64,000 bases of DNA from a bacterium C-53 (GCA_003612525.1 RAZD01000011.1:44817-108816), one strand, 5' to 3'. Shown: positions 7,257 to 17,785, numbered from the stretch's first letter. Numbers and translations: made by a program. Notes: generated by a model from the sequence alone, not told the origin.

Positions 7257-8753
7257 CTAACCAATTTCTCGTGTTGCCATATTCATAATTGTTTCCTGTG
7301 CAGCCTCCTCAATGCCGATCTCCCCGGTCTTCTTGCCTTCGCACATAACTACGATACGGTCACTCATTCGCAGTATTTCAGTCATTTCGGAAGAAATCAT
7401 GATAATTGCCTTGCCTTCCTCAGCCAGCTTATTCATCAGCTTATAAATCTCATTTTTAGCGCCGACGTCAATTCCTCTCGTAGGTTCGTCAAAGATCAGA
7501 ATATCACAGTTTCTTACAAGCCACTTGGCAATAACGACCTTCTGCTGGTTTCCTCCCGAAAGATTTACTACAAGCTGATCGACACTTGGTGTCTTGGTTG
7601 CCAGAGATTCCACATATTTCTGCGCAACATCTTTTTCTGCTTTTTTATCAATGAACAAACCTTTCGTATACTTCTCAAGCGTAGCCATCGTGGAATTCTC
7701 TGCAACAGTTTTCTGTACAACAATACCAAAACGCTTTCTGTCCTCGGACAGATATCCGATTCCGCATTTTACCGCATCTTCCGGCGTATTAATTGTGACT
7801 TTCTGACCGTTAATGTAAATATCCCCGCTCTCTTTCGGGTCCGCTCCGAAGATCGCCCTGGCCGTCTCGGTACGTCCGGCGCCCATCAGCCCTGAGAAAC
7901 CGAGAATTTCTCCCTTGTGAAGTTCAAAGCTTACATCCTGCACCATCTTGCCCGCGTTCAGGTGTTCTACCTTCAGCACAACCGGCGCGCCTTCCGGCAC
8001 CATACTGTGTTCTTTCGGGTCCTCATAAATTACACGGCCTACCATCATGTTGATAATATCATTTTTGGTACAGTCCTTTGTAATCAGCGTGCCAACATAT
8101 GTACCGTCACGCATAACCGTAACACGGTCCGTAATCACCTTAATCTCATCCATACGGTGTGATATGTACACAATACCCAGCTGTTGTTTGCGCAGATCCT
8201 TAATGATCTTAAATAATTCCTCAATCTCCGCCTCTGTCAGAGCCGCTGAGGGCTCATCAAAGATGATAACCTTCGCATCATGTGAAATTGCCTTTGCAAT
8301 CTCGCACATCTGCTGTTTTCCTACCGTCAGATTACTCATTGTCTCTGTGGGGTCAATATTGATATTCAGACGGTCAAAAAGTTTCTTCGCCTCTTCGTTC
8401 ATCTTTTTGTCATCAATGCGAATTCCCTTTTTGAATTCCCTTCCGATAAAAATATTCTGCGCAACTGTCAGATGCCCCAGCATATTAAGCTCCTGATGCA
8501 CGATTACAATGCCTGCACTCTGCGCTTCTCTTGTATTATGAAATTCAACCTCTTTCCCTTCATAAGTAATTGTACCGGAATCTTTTTTATAGATACCTGT
8601 CAGCACCTTCATCAGTGTGGATTTTCCCGCACCGTTTTCTCCCATCAGCGCGTGGACTTCCCCTTTTCTAACCTCGAAATTCACACCGTCAAGAGCACGT
8701 ACGCCGGGAAAAGATTTTGTAATTCCCTTCATTGTTAAGATTACATCGCCCAT
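7257..8753 (-). CDS. ABC sugar transporter ATPase with two nucleotide-binding domains (RbsA/MglA-type)
   Basis: A 498-residue tandem ATPase. The first domain has a complete Walker A (GENGAGKST near residue 40), a Q-loop, VGKQQMCEIAKA in the signature position and IIFDEPSAAL as Walker B. The second has the degenerate Walker A GLMGAGRTE usual in RbsA/MglA, then LSGGNQQKV and ILIFDEPTRGID. It energises import with the two flanking permeases. The gene order permease-ATPase-permease-binding protein is complete and the spacing tight. Confidence 0.92.
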   Translation of the reverse strand: MGDVILTMKGITKSFPGVRALDGVNFEVRKGEVHALMGENGAGKSTLMKVLTGIYKKDSGTITYEGKEVEFHNTREAQSAGIVIVHQELNMLGHLTVAQNIFIGREFKKGIRIDDKKMNEEAKKLFDRLNINIDPTETMSNLTVGKQQMCEIAKAISHDAKVIIFDEPSAALTEAEIEELFKIIKDLRKQQLGIVYISHRMDEIKVITDRVTVMRDGTYVGTLITKDCTKNDIINMMVGRVIYEDPKEHSMVPEGAPVVLKVEHLNAGKMVQDVSFELHKGEILGFSGLMGAGRTETARAIFGADPKESGDIYINGQKVTINTPEDAVKCGIGYLSEDRKRFGIVVQKTVAENSTMATLEKYTKGLFIDKKAEKDVAQKYVESLATKTPSVDQLVVNLSGGNQQKVVIAKWLVRNCDILIFDEPTRGIDVGAKNEIYKLMNKLAEEGKAIIMISSEMTEILRMSDRIVVMCEGKKTGEIGIEEAAQETIMNMATREIG

Positions 8754-8802
8754 TCTCTTACCTTCACCTTTCTGTCTGCTTCGCTTATTTCAACCTTCTG
8801 CA

Positions 8803-9774
8803 TCAATTCTTTCTGCGTCTTGCAGTAACGTCCGCGTAAACCGCCACAATAACGATCAAGCCTGTAATAATAAGCTGATAATCCTTTGTAAAGTGAAGTG
8901 CAAGAATACCTTCCTGCAAAAGAGCAATAATAAATACGCCGATTACCGTACCGCCGATCGATGCCAGACCGCCCGCCATAGACGTGCCTCCCATAACGCA
9001 TCCCGCAATCGCCTCATTGTTGTACTGATCACCGTAACCTGGCTGAACCGTAGTGTAAGCCGCCACAAAAAAGATAGCCGCAATTCCAACGAGTGTACCA
9101 CAGATTATGTACGCAAGCATTTCCCACTTCTTAATATTCACACCGGAAAGCCTTACTGCTTCCTTGTTGCTTCCAAGACTCAGTATGTAACGTCCGGCTC
9201 TTGTTTTATTTAATATGATCGAACAAATAACTGCAAATGCCAGAAAAATAACAAGTCCGACCGGAAAATCCCCCACTTTGACAAGGCTTCTGAACCATCC
9301 TTCCGGAGTCGTGCCCTGCGGCCAGCTGACGGATTGTGTCTTCGTGAACACAGATGCAATACCTTTTGCAATATTCATGCTCGCCATCGAAACAATAAAC
9401 GGCGGCACTGACCAGTATGCTACAAGATATCCGTTAAAAACGCCGAACAGCGTGCCTACCAGAATACTGATGACCAGGCTCAATGCCACCGGCACACCAT
9501 ATGAAGTGAGGCAGTACCCGGATATCAGTGCCGAGCAGAACATGACAGGACCGATGGAAAAGTCGATGCCTCCCGTCGCAATTACAAATGTGACTCCAAG
9601 TGATAAAAAGCCCAGGAAATAAGCATAGTTCAATGCGCTTAAGATTCTCGGAAGACCTGCAAAATTCTTACTTGTCAAAGAAAAAAGCAGATACATCAGC
9701 AAAAGTACACTGCACAAAATAATTCTGTTAAATCCCAGTTTTTTTACAATTGGATTTTCTTTGATTCTTCCCAA
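8803..9774 (-). CDS. ABC sugar transporter permease (RbsC-type), first transporter gene
   Basis: A 323-residue permease paralogous to the one downstream, with FVIATGGIDFSIGPVM, GRYILSLGSNKEAVRLSGVNI and EAIAGCVMGGTSMAGGLASIGG blocks typical of the family. It is the first transporter gene after a good sigma-A promoter, which suggests that transporter genes can be expressed apart from fucI and the repressor. Two different permeases rather than a homodimer is a moderately uncommon arrangement within this family. Confidence 0.88.
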   Translation of the reverse strand: MGRIKENPIVKKLGFNRIILCSVLLLMYLLFSLTSKNFAGLPRILSALNYAYFLGFLSLGVTFVIATGGIDFSIGPVMFCSALISGYCLTSYGVPVALSLVISILVGTLFGVFNGYLVAYWSVPPFIVSMASMNIAKGIASVFTKTQSVSWPQGTTPEGWFRSLVKVGDFPVGLVIFLAFAVICSIILNKTRAGRYILSLGSNKEAVRLSGVNIKKWEMLAYIICGTLVGIAAIFFVAAYTTVQPGYGDQYNNEAIAGCVMGGTSMAGGLASIGGTVIGVFIIALLQEGILALHFTKDYQLIITGLIVIVAVYADVTARRRKN

Positions 9775-9917
9775 TTTTTTCCCTCCTAACTACAGGTACA
9801 CGGAACCACTACAAAAGTATCCATATCCTGATTGATCTGTTTAGGTATCACCTTCTGCTCCCGATCCCTGTTTTTCGTACTTTCAGGCTAAGCGAAACGT
9901 TCCACCCTGTTTTCTTT

Positions 9918-9946
9918 ATTATAACAAAAAGAACATACTGTTTCAA
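9918..9946 (-). promoter_or_regulatory. Sigma-A promoter of the fucose transporter genes
   Basis: Minus-strand TTGAAA (9941-9946) and TATAAT (9918-9923) with a 17-bp spacer, in the 281-bp gap after the repressor gene. The rest of the gap (9775-10055) is AT-rich; no confident operator or RNA element was seen in it. Confidence 0.75.
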
Positions 9947-10055
9947 TGTTGACATATGCGACATTTACAGAAAACAATATCACAATATTCACTTTTTTAA
10001 CAGCAAAAAACTTTATATACCATTATTTTCACTTTTATTACATAAAAATAATCTT

Positions 10056-11090
10056 CTATCCGCCATTTGCCGCACTCACTTCCGACGTGACTTTGGCGAT
10101 CGAATTCCCCGTCCTGACGGAAGTATTCATAACGATTTCCACCGGAGGTGTTTTCTCCTTGCTGCCGATATGATGCAGCAGAATCTCCACCGCTTTCTCT
10201 CCCATATCCCGCATGGGCTGCACCACCATATATAATTGCGGCTTTACCAGATGGGACAGAATTAAATCATCAAATCCAAACAGGGAAATATCTTCCGGAC
10301 ATCGTATGCCAAGTTCATTGATTGATATAACGGCCCCGAGACTGATTTCATAATTACACAGAAGCACAGCCGTCGGAGGGTCTTTTAGGCAAAGCAGTTC
10401 TTTCATGCTCGCCTGTCCGAATTCAATCGAATGACACCCCTGTTTTTGATAACTCCCGACAATTTCAAGTCCTGCCTGCTCCATTGCATCCAGATACCCT
10501 TTATACCGTTCATACCCGGTATACTCATGTTCACTGTCCGAACATATAATTGCAATCTTTCTGTGATTGTGGTTTAACAATATTTTTACCGCCTCAAATG
10601 CTGCTTTGCGGTTGTCAATTCTGACACAGTCAAACGCCCCCTCCGAAAGTGAACGGTCAAGCAGTACAACAGGCACATCCGCATCTCTGGCAGGATTCAA
10701 AAAATCCTGTTTTCTGGAAACAGGGACCACGATAATGCCATCTACCTTCTTTTTCAAAAGAAACCGGATGTTTTCCGCCTCAATCTTTTCATCGTTGCAG
10801 GAGTCGCAGATGAAAATTCCATACCGCTCTTCCCGCAATGCATTTCCGATATGGTGAAGCAACGTACCGTTAAAAAGACTTTCCACGCTGTACACTACCA
10901 CGCCCACGGTTCTCGTTCTGTTCGTTACCAGCCCTCTGGCAATCTCATTGACCTCATAGTGCAGCTCCTGAATCGCCGCCTCTATTCTGGCCTGGTTTTC
11001 CGGCAGTACATTTCTGCCGTTTAAATATTTTGAAATCGTAGAAAGAGATAATCCTGTCTTTTCTTTGATGTCACGTATTGTTGCCGACAT
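10056..11090 (-). CDS. LacI-family transcriptional repressor, probable fucose regulator
   Basis: A 344-residue LacI/GalR regulator. The N-terminal helix-turn-helix reads MSATIRDIKEKTGLSLSTISKYLNG with the hinge VNEIARGLVTNRT, then a periplasmic-binding-like effector domain (VGVVVYSVESLFNGTLLH and onward). The start at 11090 has GGAGG seven bases upstream; an extension to 11135 has no ribosome site and breaks the family N-terminus. It sits between fucI and the transporter, so it probably senses L-fucose or L-fuculose-1-phosphate and controls both. Confidence 0.88.
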   Translation of the reverse strand: MSATIRDIKEKTGLSLSTISKYLNGRNVLPENQARIEAAIQELHYEVNEIARGLVTNRTRTVGVVVYSVESLFNGTLLHHIGNALREERYGIFICDSCNDEKIEAENIRFLLKKKVDGIIVVPVSRKQDFLNPARDADVPVVLLDRSLSEGAFDCVRIDNRKAAFEAVKILLNHNHRKIAIICSDSEHEYTGYERYKGYLDAMEQAGLEIVGSYQKQGCHSIEFGQASMKELLCLKDPPTAVLLCNYEISLGAVISINELGIRCPEDISLFGFDDLILSHLVKPQLYMVVQPMRDMGEKAVEILLHHIGSKEKTPPVEIVMNTSVRTGNSIAKVTSEVSAANGG

Positions 11091-11148
11091 AATTAACCTC
11101 CGTGTGCCTTTTCGTACAGCCGGCACCTGATGCATCCGGATAAAAAGA

Positions 11149-11176
11149 AAACAGGGTCCGTTATAAGGGCCCCGTT
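11149..11176 (-). terminator. Terminator after fucI
   Basis: Minus-strand hairpin AACGGGGCCC / GGACCCTGTT with one internal mismatch and G-U pairs, followed by TTCTTTT. It separates fucI from the repressor gene, suggesting at least partial termination between them. Confidence 0.65.
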
Positions 11177-11222
11177 TTTCCTTATTCCTGGTTTTGATGT
11201 ACCATTTCCATTACATACCGGT

Positions 11223-13025
11223 CTATTTAATTGTCTTATACAGCGGACCGTACGCATCACATGCTCTGAAATCCTGTCCTTCTCTGTCGGAACCGAATGC
11301 GTTCCATGCTGCCGGACGGAAAATCTTCTCATTCGGAACATTGTGCATACATACCGGGATTCTTAAAATGGATGCGAGTGTAATGATATCCGCACCAATA
11401 TGCCCGTAGCTGATTGCGCCGTGATTTGCGCCCCAGTTATTCATTACATCATACGCTGTTTTAAAATATCCCTCTCCTGTACATCTCGGTGCAAACCATG
11501 TACATGGCCATGTATAATCGGTACGTTTCCAGAGTGTATCCGATACCTGCTCCGGAAGATGTACGGTCCAGCCTTCCGCAATCTGGAGAACCGGTCCTAA
11601 ATTCTTTACAAGATTCAGACGAATCATCGTAGCAGGCATTTCTGCTTTCGTCTCAAATCTGGAAGAGAATCCGCCGCCGCGGAAATATCCGTTGTCCGCC
11701 GCACACCACTCTGTTGCATTCATGATGGCATCCTGATCTTCCTGTGTCACTTCATACCACGGTTTGATCACGCTGTTGCCATCGGCATCCTTTGCCTCGC
11801 CGCAGGCATCAAGACATGCCGCACCGGAATTGATCAGATGGATAAATCCGTTTGCCTCTTTTGCATGTCCTTCTATGTCATAGCCGGTAACTCTCTTTAC
11901 AGCTTCTCCGCTCCAGTAAGTACGCACATCTGCAAAAATCTGCGCACGGTTTGTGAGAAGTTTCATAAAGAGCATTCCAAGCCCGTTCAAAACATCATTT
12001 TCCGTTGCCAGAATATACGGCTCTCTCGCACCGTTCCAGTCGAAGGAAGTATTTAAAAGCGCCTCCGGGAAATCACAGTTCGGATAGAAATCCGTCCATT
12101 GACGCTGTCCCTGGAAACCTGCTGCGATCGCGTTATGTCCTACCATCTCTTCCTCACAGCCTTCCGGAAGATTCTGGCTGCCGTTCATCAGGTCTTTGAT
12201 GATTACCATCATTTTGACAACAAACTCCCATGTCTTCTCTTTCTCTTCATCGGAAGCTTTTACGAAATCAGGATTCTTGTCGTAACCTTCTTTACATTTC
12301 TCTTTCGTCCACTTAAGCGCCTTTTCATATTCCGTTTTATCATAAATCTCTTCCGTCATGCGCCGGATCACTTCCACTTCATCTACAGATTCCACACGCA
12401 TGCCAAGATATTCTTCGATAAATGCCGGGTCAATGATGGAGCCGCCGATACCCATTGTAACGGAACCAATCTGCAAATAAGATTTTCCTCTCATAGTAGC
12501 CGCTGCAACCGATGCACGTCCGAAACGGAGCAGTTTTTCCTTTACGTCGTCCGGAATGGATGTGTCATCCGCATCCTGCACTTCATGCCCGTAAATGCCG
12601 AAAGCCGGAAGGCCTTTCTGTGCATGGGTAGCCAGCACGGAAGCAAGATATACGGCGCCGGGACGCTCTGTTCCGTTGAATCCCCATACGGCTTTGATCG
12701 TCATAGGATCCATATCCATCGTCTCTGCGCCATAGCACCAGCACGGAGTCACGGTTACTGTAATATCAACGCCCTCTTTCCTGAACTTTGCAGCGCAGGC
12801 AGCCGCTTCTGCGACACGTCCGATTGTTGTATCGGCAATCACAACCTTAACCGGCTCTCCATTTGAATATTTTATATTCTCTTCAAATAATCTGGCAGCT
12901 GATTTTGCCATATTCATCGTCTGTTCTTCCAGAGATTCCCTGACCTTCAGTGCACCTCTTCTTCCATCAATGGTAGGTCTGATTCCAATTACAGGATAAT
13001 CTCCGATCAATCTGCTCTTTGCCAT
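11223..13025 (-). CDS. fucI: L-fucose isomerase
   Basis: A 600-residue L-fucose isomerase, which converts L-fucose to L-fuculose using Mn2+. The N-terminus [26 protein letters not shown] is diagnostic; [32 protein letters not shown] and [14 protein letters not shown] are conserved blocks. The catalytic Glu and Asp lie in [10 protein letters not shown] and [11 protein letters not shown], and the metal-binding His in [16 protein letters not shown]. Full length for the family. The start has a GGAGG site and the gene is divergent from an AraC regulator, its likely activator. Confidence 0.96.
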   Translation of the reverse strand: MAKSRLIGDYPVIGIRPTIDGRRGALKVRESLEEQTMNMAKSAARLFEENIKYSNGEPVKVVIADTTIGRVAEAAACAAKFRKEGVDITVTVTPCWCYGAETMDMDPMTIKAVWGFNGTERPGAVYLASVLATHAQKGLPAFGIYGHEVQDADDTSIPDDVKEKLLRFGRASVAAATMRGKSYLQIGSVTMGIGGSIIDPAFIEEYLGMRVESVDEVEVIRRMTEEIYDKTEYEKALKWTKEKCKEGYDKNPDFVKASDEEKEKTWEFVVKMMVIIKDLMNGSQNLPEGCEEEMVGHNAIAAGFQGQRQWTDFYPNCDFPEALLNTSFDWNGAREPYILATENDVLNGLGMLFMKLLTNRAQIFADVRTYWSGEAVKRVTGYDIEGHAKEANGFIHLINSGAACLDACGEAKDADGNSVIKPWYEVTQEDQDAIMNATEWCAADNGYFRGGGFSSRFETKAEMPATMIRLNLVKNLGPVLQIAEGWTVHLPEQVSDTLWKRTDYTWPCTWFAPRCTGEGYFKTAYDVMNNWGANHGAISYGHIGADIITLASILRIPVCMHNVPNEKIFRPAAWNAFGSDREGQDFRACDAYGPLYKTIK

Positions 13026-13088
13026 TTTATAACCTCCTTCAAAAGAAATAATAAACCGCCGTGTGCGGCACTATTTACATTATAAAGA

Positions 13089-13117
13089 CTGACAAATAAA
13101 AACAAAAGTGATATAAT
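13089..13117 (+). promoter_or_regulatory. Promoter of the AraC-type regulator
   Basis: CTGACA (13089-13094) and TATAAT (13112-13117), spacer 17 bp, about 45 bp before the regulator's ATG in the 138-bp divergent region shared with fucI. The fucI promoter itself is not obvious, as expected for an activator-dependent promoter. Confidence 0.7.
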
Positions 13118-13163
13118 AACAAAAAATGCAACAATATTCACCTGTTTATAAGGAGCATACTTC

Positions 13164-14021
13164 ATGAAATATCTTGATTATAAAGAGCGCAGGGAACAGG
13201 GAACCTTCAACTTTCCCATTGCTTTTTACCACCAAACCTCGCACAGCCCGCGTTACTACATGCCGTATCACTGGCATTCCCATTACGAAATCATACGTAT
13301 TATCTCAGGAGCCTTCCACCTTACCTTAAACAGCAGCACGCGTACTTACCATGAAGGGGATGTGGTCTTCATTATGGACGGCACGCTGCACGGCGGTAAT
13401 CCGCAAGACCAGACGTGTGTCTATGACTGCATCGTTTTTGATTTGCAGATTCTGCTAAAAGAAAATCATGCATGCGCAAAAGCCATCCATGACATTACAA
13501 ATCATAAGATTGTTGTGCATACGCTGATCTCGGAAGCAAGCCCCCTGATTCTTCCAATCGTGGACAACCTGACCGACGCGCTCTCAAGCAGGCAGACCGG
13601 CTATGAATTTATGACACAGGGATGTCTGTATCAGTTCTTCGGCGTCATACTGAAAGATCATCTCTATGAAGAAAATTTAAGCGATACCGCCGACTCCGGC
13701 CGGCTCAACTCGATCAAAAATGTGCTTGCCTATATTTCCGAGAATTATTATAATAGTATAAGTCTCGGCAGCCTGGCAAAAGTCGCCGGTATGAATCCAA
13801 AATACTTCTGTCGCTACTTCCGGAGCATGACGGAACGCACCCCGATTGATTATCTGAATTACTACCGGATTGAATGCGCCTGTGAGATGTTGTCCACAAA
13901 AAATATTTCCATAAAGGAAGCGGCAATTTCCTGCGGTTTTAATGACGAAAGTTACTTCATTAAAATTTTTCATAGATATAAGGGAATTACACCGAAACAA
14001 TTTATGAAAGCCGAATTCTGA
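13164..14021 (+). CDS. AraC-family transcriptional regulator, probable fucose activator
   Basis: A 285-residue regulator with an N-terminal cupin sugar-sensing domain (HWHSHYEIIRIISGAFHLTLN, then GDVVFIMDGTLHGG) and two C-terminal AraC helix-turn-helix units (ISLGSLAKVAGMNPKYFCRYFRSM, then NISIKEAAISCGFNDESYFIKIFHRYKGITPKQF). It is divergent from fucI across 138 bp. With a LacI repressor in the same locus, fucose genes here are probably under double control. The substrate assignment is contextual. Confidence 0.88.
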   Translation: MKYLDYKERREQGTFNFPIAFYHQTSHSPRYYMPYHWHSHYEIIRIISGAFHLTLNSSTRTYHEGDVVFIMDGTLHGGNPQDQTCVYDCIVFDLQILLKENHACAKAIHDITNHKIVVHTLISEASPLILPIVDNLTDALSSRQTGYEFMTQGCLYQFFGVILKDHLYEENLSDTADSGRLNSIKNVLAYISENYYNSISLGSLAKVAGMNPKYFCRYFRSMTERTPIDYLNYYRIECACEMLSTKNISIKEAAISCGFNDESYFIKIFHRYKGITPKQFMKAEF

Positions 14022-14083
14022 AATTTCGGAGTGACGGCATGCAGCCGCTCTCTGACAGCGCAAACCTAAAAGGAGAAAACATA

Positions 14084-14623
14084 ATGAAACAACTTGTACA
14101 CTATATTCCACTCCCAGGTCTGTTCCTTCTTCTTACCCTGATCTTTACCGCCTGCGGCAGCAAAGAACAGACGGATACGGTTTCTCTCGACTGTCCCTTT
14201 ACGGAAATGAGCTGGGAAAGCACCGTGGACGACGTGATTGCTTTGGAAGGAGATGATCATACAACTTACGACTCCGTATATGGCGGAACCTGCTATACCT
14301 ATCCGAAAGAACATGAAGGACTCACCGGAACGGTCAAATATATGTTTGACGATAAAAACCGCCTTATGTGTGTGGCATGGGCCTGTGGCTTTGACAATAC
14401 CGAAGAACTGCAGAACCTGTACGATTCTATCAGCGCAGATGTGAACGGACGATTTGGCGAGAGCAGTTATAATGCGGACAATCCGGGCAATTTCGGGAAC
14501 GTATGGTATCTTGACAGCGGAGATATCGTCCTGAGCACAATGATTACCTCCGAAAACAAAGCGCTGCAATATGCATATCTGCATCCGCTTGTATCAAATA
14601 AAGAGCCAAAGCAGGAAAATTGA
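14084..14623 (+). CDS. Lipoprotein of unknown function
   Basis: A 179-residue exported lipoprotein: hydrophobic signal ending in LTLIFTAC, then KEQTDT. The mature part has a repeated-looking WESTVDDVIALEGDD motif followed by an aromatic, acidic domain of unknown function. The start at 14084 is set by AAAGGAG and the signal peptide; the in-frame codon at 14039 is not preceded by a ribosome site. It follows the AraC gene by 62 bp and ends in a terminator that overlaps its last codons. Confidence 0.75.
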   Translation: MKQLVHYIPLPGLFLLLTLIFTACGSKEQTDTVSLDCPFTEMSWESTVDDVIALEGDDHTTYDSVYGGTCYTYPKEHEGLTGTVKYMFDDKNRLMCVAWACGFDNTEELQNLYDSISADVNGRFGESSYNADNPGNFGNVWYLDSGDIVLSTMITSENKALQYAYLHPLVSNKEPKQEN

Positions 14624-14640
14624 TTCCCGCTTTGGCTCCT
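14603..14640. terminator. Bidirectional terminator between lipoprotein and fucosidase genes
   Basis: Arms GAGCCAAAGC and GCTTTGGCTC (loop about 16 bases, itself partly paired). It overlaps the last 20 bases of the lipoprotein gene and lies 26 bp from the convergent fucosidase stop. Confidence 0.7.
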
Positions 14641-14665
14641 TACACGAAACATACCATGCTTATTC

Positions 14666-16039
14666 TCAGCAGACTTCTATGCTTTTCATAAATACCTCAT
14701 CACGGGCAGATGTCACCTTTACAAATAATCGTTTCGTACAGGATTCGATCTCTCTTGTCAGTGGATTCTGTCCTTCAAACGGATCTGCCAGCCGGCAGAT
14801 TCTGCAATTTCCAATCGTTGTTCCCTGATAAAACGGAAATTTATTTCCATCCTCCGTTTCCGCTTCTATCTGAAAACTTTCCACCCGCTGTCCTTTTGCA
14901 ATGTCTTCCCTCAGAATAATATACTTAAAGTCATTGCACGGCTGGTCAAACTCAATTTCATATCTAGGCTGCGTAGGCCAGGCTTCTTCCAGTTTCCTTA
15001 CAGAAGCCGGAATCCGGCGGCCGAACTCATGGTCCAGCAGTTCCTTAAGCTCCATTAATCTCCTGACATCCCTTTCATCGATCAATCCGTCCCGATTGGG
15101 TGGAATATTCAGATGAAAGCAGCAGTTGGCTCCTACTGACGTCACGTATGTGTCAAACAGCCTGTCGAGACTGTGAGGTTCTTCCTCCTCATGCCAGAAC
15201 CACCCCGGTCGAATCGACATGTTAATCTCTGTCGGAGTGAACGTCAATCCCTTTGAATACATAATATTTTCCTGCGTCCCCAGACTCTGGCACGTATTAT
15301 ACAGGAAAGAAAGATCTCCCTCCCCCGCCATCGGACCGGCGCCGGTCTGAACAGGGCTGAACGTACATAATTCAGACGGCACAACTGCCCATTCCGCATG
15401 TCTCGGCGTCCCGGCTTCATTGCCGCACCAGCGGACATCTGGTCCAAAGTCATTGAAAATCACTGCATTTGGCTGATATTTGCGAATCATTTCGATATAT
15501 CTTTTAAAATCATACTTCTGCTTCTTCCCGCCAAGGCCTTCTCCACAGGCATTGTCAAACCACACGTAAAATAGTTCGCCATACTCCGTCAGGAGTTCCT
15601 CAAGCTGATTGCAGAAGTAATCGTTATATGCTTCCGTCCCGTAAAGTTCACTGTTCATATCCCACGGCGACAGATAGATGCCGAATTTAATCTTTCCTTT
15701 CCGGCACGCTTCCGACGCCTCACGCACCACATCCCTCCTGACAGGAGAATTTTTTACGCTGTGTTCGGTATATTTGGACGGCCACAGGCAGAATCCATCA
15801 TGATGCTTTACCGTCAGCACCATTCCTTTCATCCCGGCCCGCCGAATCGTATCCACCCACTGGCCACAGTCCAGTTTTTGTGGATGAAAGACCGCTTCCG
15901 GTTCGTCTCCCTGCCCCCATTCTCTGCCGGTAAATGTATTTGGCCCAAAATGCACAAATGCATAAAACTCCATCTCATACCAGTCAAGCTGCCTTGCCGC
16001 CGGCTTCACCGCCGCCGCTTCTTTTAAAAATGTATACAT
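14666..16039 (-). CDS. GH29 alpha-L-fucosidase
   Basis: A 457-residue glycoside hydrolase family 29 enzyme releasing alpha-linked L-fucose. Conserved blocks are FVHFGPNTFTGREWG, GMVLTVKHHDGFCLWPS and FGIYLSPWD; the catalytic nucleophile is the Asp of ELFYVWFDNACGEG, and VIFNDFGPDVRWCGNEAG follows. There is no signal peptide, so it acts in the cytoplasm on imported fucosyl-oligosaccharides. It is 30 bp downstream of an oligosaccharide-binding lipoprotein in one operon with two permeases, which fits import of host or milk glycans followed by fucose release for the neighbouring fuc genes. Confidence 0.92.
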   Translation of the reverse strand: MYTFLKEAAAVKPAARQLDWYEMEFYAFVHFGPNTFTGREWGQGDEPEAVFHPQKLDCGQWVDTIRRAGMKGMVLTVKHHDGFCLWPSKYTEHSVKNSPVRRDVVREASEACRKGKIKFGIYLSPWDMNSELYGTEAYNDYFCNQLEELLTEYGELFYVWFDNACGEGLGGKKQKYDFKRYIEMIRKYQPNAVIFNDFGPDVRWCGNEAGTPRHAEWAVVPSELCTFSPVQTGAGPMAGEGDLSFLYNTCQSLGTQENIMYSKGLTFTPTEINMSIRPGWFWHEEEEPHSLDRLFDTYVTSVGANCCFHLNIPPNRDGLIDERDVRRLMELKELLDHEFGRRIPASVRKLEEAWPTQPRYEIEFDQPCNDFKYIILREDIAKGQRVESFQIEAETEDGNKFPFYQGTTIGNCRICRLADPFEGQNPLTREIESCTKRLFVKVTSARDEVFMKSIEVC

Positions 16040-16069
16040 GATGCAACCTCCATGAAACGTTCCTCTTTC

Positions 16070-17785
16070 TTATGAATACTTTTCCGCTTTTTTCTTCGCT
16101 TTTTCCCACTCTGCGCCGTACCAGTCCATCACTTCCTGAATCCCCATCCGGTCAAATTCTTTCATCGTTTCTTCCTTCAACGCTTCAAATTTTGCAGAGT
16201 CAGGCGCCAGAATGATCTTGGATGCCTGCGAAAGCGCATATTCACTCAGGCCCGCCTCAATACGCGAGATATCATCCGGAGCCGCCGGCATCAGTGCAAC
16301 CGTGAAGGCATCCGTATTGCTCTGGTCCGAAAGTCCGTACGTTTCACGATACCGGGCAAAAATCTCATCCGGATACTTCACTCCATAATATTCTGAAAAG
16401 TCTTTCTGACAGGTGGTAAGCACATTTTCATATACGGACGGGTCCATAAACAGACTAAGTGTTTTTCCATCATCAGGATGTATGACATAATTGCCAAGCC
16501 CTACTATATTACGGTCAAATCCAAGCCCGCTTTCCTTCCATGCCGTTCCATTTTCCAGATACAGATCAATGCTTTCCTGTGTCAGAGACGGCGTTCCGTC
16601 CTCCGTATTGTAATCCACACCTTCCACGCCGCTGTAAAGCTCCCTGCATCCGTCATAAGAATAAATATAATTCAAAAATTCCATGGCTTTCTGGGGATAG
16701 GCAGACTTTGAACTGATGCCAAAGCATTTGTCAATCCATCCCGCTGTGCAGTCGGTTCCGCCCCAGTGATTTGCCCAGGCAGTGGGAATCACTTCATAAC
16801 CGGCAGCTTCATTAAAATGATCGCTGTTAAAACTCCCCATTGCAAACACAGCAGGTCCTGTCAGCAATTGTCCATTGCTTGCTTTCGCCTTATAATCATC
16901 AAAATTCGTCACAAACGCGTCGGGATCCAGAATGCCTTTCTGGTTTGCCTTGAAATAATAGTCCATACTTGCCCAGAACAGGCCATCCTCCTCGAGAAGA
17001 TTGCTGTACTCCATCGTTGACGGCTGAAACAGCCCCGTAGCCGCACCGCTTAATTCATTGTAACCGTAGTAGCACGCCAGAGGGAACTTATAACACCACA
17101 TACCCCAGTCCGAGAACATGGATACCCCATAAACAGGAAGTCCTGAATCGGTTTCGGGATGCGCCTTTTGCATGCTGCCAAGCATATCCAGCCACTCGTC
17201 AAGGTTCTCTGTTTCCGGATAGCCCATTTGAGCATAATAATCCCAGCGTGTGATCGGTCCCATACTCTGATAAACGCCCTGTGAATCCACGCCGATCTGA
17301 CAGGGCAGGAAATAGAGTGAGCCGGTTCCATTGCTCCAGTTATCTCTGCTGAAGGCAACTGTTTCAGGAATATTCGCCGCAATGTCTGAACCATATGATT
17401 CAAGCATATCATCCAAAGGCGCTACAACGCCGCCCTGGATGAGCTGATCAAAATAAGTCGTGGACGTAAGTACCAGGTCAAAACCATCCCCTGATGCAAT
17501 ATAGACATTATATTTGTCCGTATCCGCTTCAATCAAATTGATCTTAACTCCGATTCTGTCCGCCATCGCATCCATTACATGTGTATCCGGATATTCCGAC
17601 AAGTTGCTGGATATTTTCGTGGTCAGAATATTCAGTGTCACCACATCCGTACTCTCTGTCCCAACGCCCGTATCCGATGTTTTGACAGACTTGTCCGAAG
17701 CGCCGCAGCCTGCCAGAATCGCAGCCGTAAGCATCATACTTAAGAACGTTTTTCCTGTATTTCTCCATCTTTTTTTCATATTCAT
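16070..17785 (-). CDS. Oligosaccharide-binding lipoprotein (LplA-type, family 1)
   Basis: A 571-residue extracellular solute-binding lipoprotein. The signal peptide ends in ILAGC (cysteine near residue 27). The size and features (TLNILTTKISSNLSEYPD, GVDYNTEDGTPSLTQESIDLY, FARYRETYGLSDQSN) match LplA-type binding proteins used for oligosaccharides in Lachnospiraceae and Paenibacillus. Its two permeases are the next genes upstream in the operon; no ATPase is encoded, as usual for this family, which shares an MsmK-type ATPase. With the fucosidase next to it, the ligand is probably a fucosylated oligosaccharide. Confidence 0.85.
   Translation of the reverse strand: MNMKKRWRNTGKTFLSMMLTAAILAGCGASDKSVKTSDTGVGTESTDVVTLNILTTKISSNLSEYPDTHVMDAMADRIGVKINLIEADTDKYNVYIASGDGFDLVLTSTTYFDQLIQGGVVAPLDDMLESYGSDIAANIPETVAFSRDNWSNGTGSLYFLPCQIGVDSQGVYQSMGPITRWDYYAQMGYPETENLDEWLDMLGSMQKAHPETDSGLPVYGVSMFSDWGMWCYKFPLACYYGYNELSGAATGLFQPSTMEYSNLLEEDGLFWASMDYYFKANQKGILDPDAFVTNFDDYKAKASNGQLLTGPAVFAMGSFNSDHFNEAAGYEVIPTAWANHWGGTDCTAGWIDKCFGISSKSAYPQKAMEFLNYIYSYDGCRELYSGVEGVDYNTEDGTPSLTQESIDLYLENGTAWKESGLGFDRNIVGLGNYVIHPDDGKTLSLFMDPSVYENVLTTCQKDFSEYYGVKYPDEIFARYRETYGLSDQSNTDAFTVALMPAAPDDISRIEAGLSEYALSQASKIILAPDSAKFEALKEETMKEFDRMGIQEVMDWYGAEWEKAKKKAEKYS

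Noticed and set aside
8741..9001. 86-residue tyrosine/arginine-rich open frame on the minus strand
   Set aside because: Out-of-frame shadow of the permease gene 8803-9774.
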